From an uncultured Eubacteriales bacterium (GTDB lineage Bacteria > Bacillota > Clostridia > Oscillospirales > CAG-382): a DNA stretch of 64,000 nt. The translations under genes and the position numbers were made by a program. Below the pieces are notes generated by a model. The model was not told the DNA's origin, searched no databases, and saw only the letters and a list, made by a program, of their open reading frames with translations. The stretch is from the NCBI GenBank assembly GCA_934446675.1, contig CAKSEL010000001.1:248001-312000 (forward strand), in the 5' to 3' direction. Numbering within the stretch: position 1 is the first letter of the stretch; every line of letters begins with the position of its first letter. This document shows positions 61,597 to 64,000 of the stretch, in pieces.

Positions 61597-61612
61597 TTCG
61601 GAGAGTAAAAAA

Positions 61613-62530
61613 ATGATACAGTTCAACAGCAGAGAAGAAATAATTGAGCTTACTCCTTTATGGAAAGGCGAACGCTTTGAGGACGGACGTCCAAAAGTTG
61701 CGGACAAATATCTTGACGCACTGCAAAAAATGACGCTTGAGGAAGTTTGGAAACCGATATTTGTCTTAGGATACGAAAACCAGTTTGTCGGCGGAGGAGA
61801 AAATCCCCTGCAGGTCTTACACGACGACGGCAGAAAGCTTATAGGCAGAGCGGTTACCTGTTCGTTCTGCCCGACACGCCCGGATCTTCACGAGGTCATG
61901 TTCGGCGTGGGAGAGCGCGAAGGACGTCACGGAAACTACAATCAGTGGGTTATAGATTCGCTTAAAGAGCGCGACGTCGTAGTCTGCGATATGTACGACA
62001 AGATATACAAGGGCACATTCCTTGGCGGCAACCTCACCACCGCGATACGCACCAAAACTGTAAACGGCGGCGCCGTAATATGGGGCGGCATAAGAGATGT
62101 GGAACAGATGAAAAAAGTCGAAGGTGTACAGGTATACTACCGTGGCATTGATCCTACGCCGATACGCGAATTTATAATGAAAAGCTTTAATTCGATAACC
62201 AACTTCGGCGGTGCGGTATGCCTTCCCGGAGACGTTGTATTCGGTGCCGGCGGAGGTGTGCTTTTCATACCGAGCCACCTTGTAGCCGACGTTGTGGACG
62301 GTGCGGCAAAGACGCACATAAAGGACGATTTCGGCTTTGAAATGATTGCTCAGAACAAGTTTACTACGGCTCAGATAGACCGCAACACATGGACTGAGGA
62401 AATGCTCGATATGCTCATGGACTTTATAAAGAACGATCCGCGCGGAGAACAATACCGTTCGCTTGACTGGTCAAAGGAATACGATCTTGCGCGCAACGGC
62501 GACCCCAACGACACCCAGACGGCGCTGTAA
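61613..62530 (+). CDS. RraA-family protein, probable 2-keto acid aldolase
   Basis: A 305-residue member of the RraA/HMG-aldolase fold. DGRKLIGRAVTC, VVVCDMYDKIYKGTFLGG, AIRTKTVNGGAVIWGGIRD and GVQVYYRGI follow the family's core order, with the active-site GG loop and the Arg-Asp pair in GGIRDVEQM. Catalytic members are class II pyruvate aldolases cleaving 4-hydroxy-2-oxo acids; RraA itself only inhibits RNase E. Here about 50 extra residues at each end and the location among sugar-oxidation genes favour an aldolase. GGAG precedes the ATG by 9 bases. It lies 39 bases after the xylanase gene. Confidence 0.78.
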   Translation: MIQFNSREEIIELTPLWKGERFEDGRPKVADKYLDALQKMTLEEVWKPIFVLGYENQFVGGGENPLQVLHDDGRKLIGRAVTCSFCPTRPDLHEVMFGVGEREGRHGNYNQWVIDSLKERDVVVCDMYDKIYKGTFLGGNLTTAIRTKTVNGGAVIWGGIRDVEQMKKVEGVQVYYRGIDPTPIREFIMKSFNSITNFGGAVCLPGDVVFGAGGGVLFIPSHLVADVVDGAAKTHIKDDFGFEMIAQNKFTTAQIDRNTWTEEMLDMLMDFIKNDPRGEQYRSLDWSKEYDLARNGDPNDTQTAL

Positions 62531-62555
62531 AGCCCTATACCAAGGAGTTTATTAA

Positions 62556-63554
62556 ATGGAAAACACATTTGACGTATTTGCCTGCGGCTGCGAAACAAGC
62601 GGCAGCGGAGTATACAGGTATACTTTACGTGACGGCAGGCTTACGGACGAACGTTACGCACAACTTCCGGGAGCAATGTTTATTTGTTGTGAAAACGACA
62701 GCCTTTACATAGCGGCACGAAACTACGAAAGCCTTGAATCGCACGGATTTTTGTACAAAGCCGGCATTCCGGACGGAAAACTCGGAAATCCTGTGCTTAT
62801 CGGTTCTACGCACGGCGCTGTTCCCTGCCATGTTTCGGTTCTGGGCGGAAAAGTATATGCCGCAAACTACATTTCCGGAAACGCCGTATGCATTGACACT
62901 TTTAACGGCGGTTTCAGGCTGTTATCAGACTTCGGAAAAGGCGAAAGCAGTCCGCGTCAGGACTCGGCGCACACTCATCAGATAATAAGAATACCCGGAA
63001 CGCGGCTTTTTGCGGTATGCGATCTCGGACTCGACAAGATTTTCGTATGCGATGAGAATATGCGAAAAATTAGTTCTGCCGACGGCGTACCCGGTCACGG
63101 AACACGGCATCTCACCTTTACAAAGGACGGCAAGACTGCGTACTGCATAAACGAGCTTTGCTGCACCGTTTCACGATTTACGGTAAACAGCGGCGTTTTT
63201 ACACTGCACGAAACAGTACCGATTTTTGACGGCAATGCCGAAATAAACGGCTCAACCGCCGCAGCGATAAAGATTACACCCGACAAAAAGCACCTTTACG
63301 CATCGGTTCGCGGCAGGAGCATTATCGCGCTGTTTGACATAAATTCCGACGCAACGCTCACAAAAAAAGGCGAATTTGATCCGCGGGGCAGCGATCCGAG
63401 AGATTTTGACATAAGTCCCGACGGAAAGACTCTGATATGTGCAAACCAAAGCGGAAATTTATGCGTTTTTGACATAAAATCCGACGGAACACTATCCTAC
63501 ACGGGGAATTCCGTCAGCTTACCCGGTGCGCTGTGCGTCAAAATCGGAAGATAA
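62556..63554 (+). CDS. Beta-propeller lactonase-family protein
   Basis: A 332-residue cytoplasmic protein of the seven-bladed 6-phosphogluconolactonase/lactonase type. Blade motifs repeat: GKVYAANYISGNAVCIDTF, HQIIRIPGTRLFAVCDLGLD, RHLTFTKDGKTAYCINEL, IKITPDKKHLYASVRGRS and RDFDISPDGKTLICANQSGN. AAGGAG lies before the ATG. It would hydrolyse a sugar lactone to the aldonic acid, the step between the SDR dehydrogenase downstream and the dehydratase at the cluster start. Propellers of this family also include non-hydrolytic proteins, so the activity is likely but unproven. Confidence 0.82.
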   Translation: MENTFDVFACGCETSGSGVYRYTLRDGRLTDERYAQLPGAMFICCENDSLYIAARNYESLESHGFLYKAGIPDGKLGNPVLIGSTHGAVPCHVSVLGGKVYAANYISGNAVCIDTFNGGFRLLSDFGKGESSPRQDSAHTHQIIRIPGTRLFAVCDLGLDKIFVCDENMRKISSADGVPGHGTRHLTFTKDGKTAYCINELCCTVSRFTVNSGVFTLHETVPIFDGNAEINGSTAAAIKITPDKKHLYASVRGRSIIALFDINSDATLTKKGEFDPRGSDPRDFDISPDGKTLICANQSGNLCVFDIKSDGTLSYTGNSVSLPGALCVKIGR

Positions 63555-63581
63555 CTTACAAACACAAAGGAGAGGTACAAA

Positions 63582-64000
63582 TTGGGAAACAATAATATAA
63601 AAAAAGCCCTTATCACGGGTTCGGGCAGAGGAATCGGCAGACAAATGGCTGTTGAACTTGCGTCCGAAGGAATATTTGTATTTGTTCACTACGCCGGAAA
63701 CGACGAACAGGCAAACATTACAAAAAGCATGATTGAAAATGCCGGCGGAAAATGTGCGCTTATAAAGAAAAATCTCTGCGATGAGGACTGTGCGGACTAC
63801 ATATACTCTCAAACCGGCGACGTTGACATTCTCATTCACAACGCGTCGATACAGTACCGCAAAAAATGGGCGGAGATCACGGAAGATGAATTTTGCGAAC
63901 AGATAAACTGCAATCTCAAGGCTCCGCTGTTTCTGACGCAGAAATACGTGCCGCACATGAAAGAGCAAGGCTGGGGACGCATAATTTCGGTCGGCAGTGT
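63582..64000 (+). CDS. Short-chain dehydrogenase/reductase (3' end outside window)
   Basis: A frame of 139 residues runs off the window. It begins with TTG 63582, preceded by AAAGGAGAGG at 6-7 bases. ALITGSGRGIGRQMAVELA is the classical TGxxxGxG cofactor site; IHNASIQYRKKW stands at the NNAG position, and GRIISVGS precedes the catalytic Ser. The YxxxK residues lie beyond the window edge. It could oxidise an aldose to its lactone in the sugar-oxidation pathway suggested by its neighbours, but SDR substrates cannot be read from this part. It lies 27 bases after the lactonase gene. Confidence 0.85.
   Translation, partial: MGNNNIKKALITGSGRGIGRQMAVELASEGIFVFVHYAGNDEQANITKSMIENAGGKCALIKKNLCDEDCADYIYSQTGDVDILIHNASIQYRKKWAEITEDEFCEQINCNLKAPLFLTQKYVPHMKEQGWGRIISVGS

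Noticed and set aside
61578..61600. Hairpin after the xylanase gene as a terminator.
   Set aside because: Only three T follow the 6-bp stem and the next ribosome site starts at once. Read-through into the RraA gene is more likely.

Overview
The window looks like chromosome from a spore-forming member of the Clostridia (Bacillota), probably a plant-polysaccharide-degrading anaerobe. Supporting signs are a PolC-type replicase, HPr kinase/phosphorylase, SpoIIE with a Spo0A box, a leucine T-box leader, two S-layer-homology (SLH) proteins, zinc-ribbon L28 and L31, and many sigma-A promoters with 17-bp spacers and extended -10 elements. GC is roughly mid-40s by eye. No tRNA, rRNA, CRISPR array, insertion sequence or phage gene was seen; apart from edge genes the region reads as an ordinary, densely coded chromosome.

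Region 1 (1-9.7 kb): the end of a PocR-domain AraC regulator; a minus-strand cassette of TetR regulator, unknown protein (probably frameshifted), flavodoxin-fold reductase and CAT-like acetyltransferase, driven by a consensus promoter with an operator at the transcription start; an alpha-L-rhamnosidase; and a two-gene heterodimeric ABC exporter. Region 2 (9.8-16.7 kb): a secreted sialate-O-acetylesterase-like protein, a peptidase C26 amidotransferase, a GH2 beta-mannosidase-type enzyme and a divergent AraC regulator. Region 3 (16.7-28.5 kb): housekeeping genes, namely a small membrane protein, a BofC-C-like protein with a sigma-G-like promoter, a class A PBP, aspartate aminotransferase-purB, hprK-glucokinase, pcrA and rpmB.

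Region 4 (28.6-35.8 kb): an AraC regulator and a membrane protein on the minus strand, divergent from a 1557-residue SLH surface protein with a GH99/WbsX-like catalytic domain, a copper-amine-oxidase-N-like domain and repeated beta-sandwich modules. Region 5 (35.8-48.9 kb): rseP-ispG-polC, a DUF815-type AAA ATPase, and the T-box-controlled leuACDB operon. Region 6 (49-58.6 kb): an SLH/PPC-repeat surface protein, a YhaO/SbcD-like phosphoesterase, rpmE, spoIIE, nth and a GHL10-amidase fusion.

Region 7 (58.8-64 kb): a plus-strand cluster of sugar-acid dehydratase (enolase superfamily), GH10 xylanase, RraA-type aldolase, beta-propeller lactonase and SDR dehydrogenase, the last cut by the window edge. 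These enzyme classes together could form an oxidative, non-phosphorylating route (sugar to lactone to acid to 2-keto-3-deoxy acid to pyruvate plus aldehyde) coupled to xylan cleavage. This is the most interesting system here. Its substrate is not settled by the sequence.
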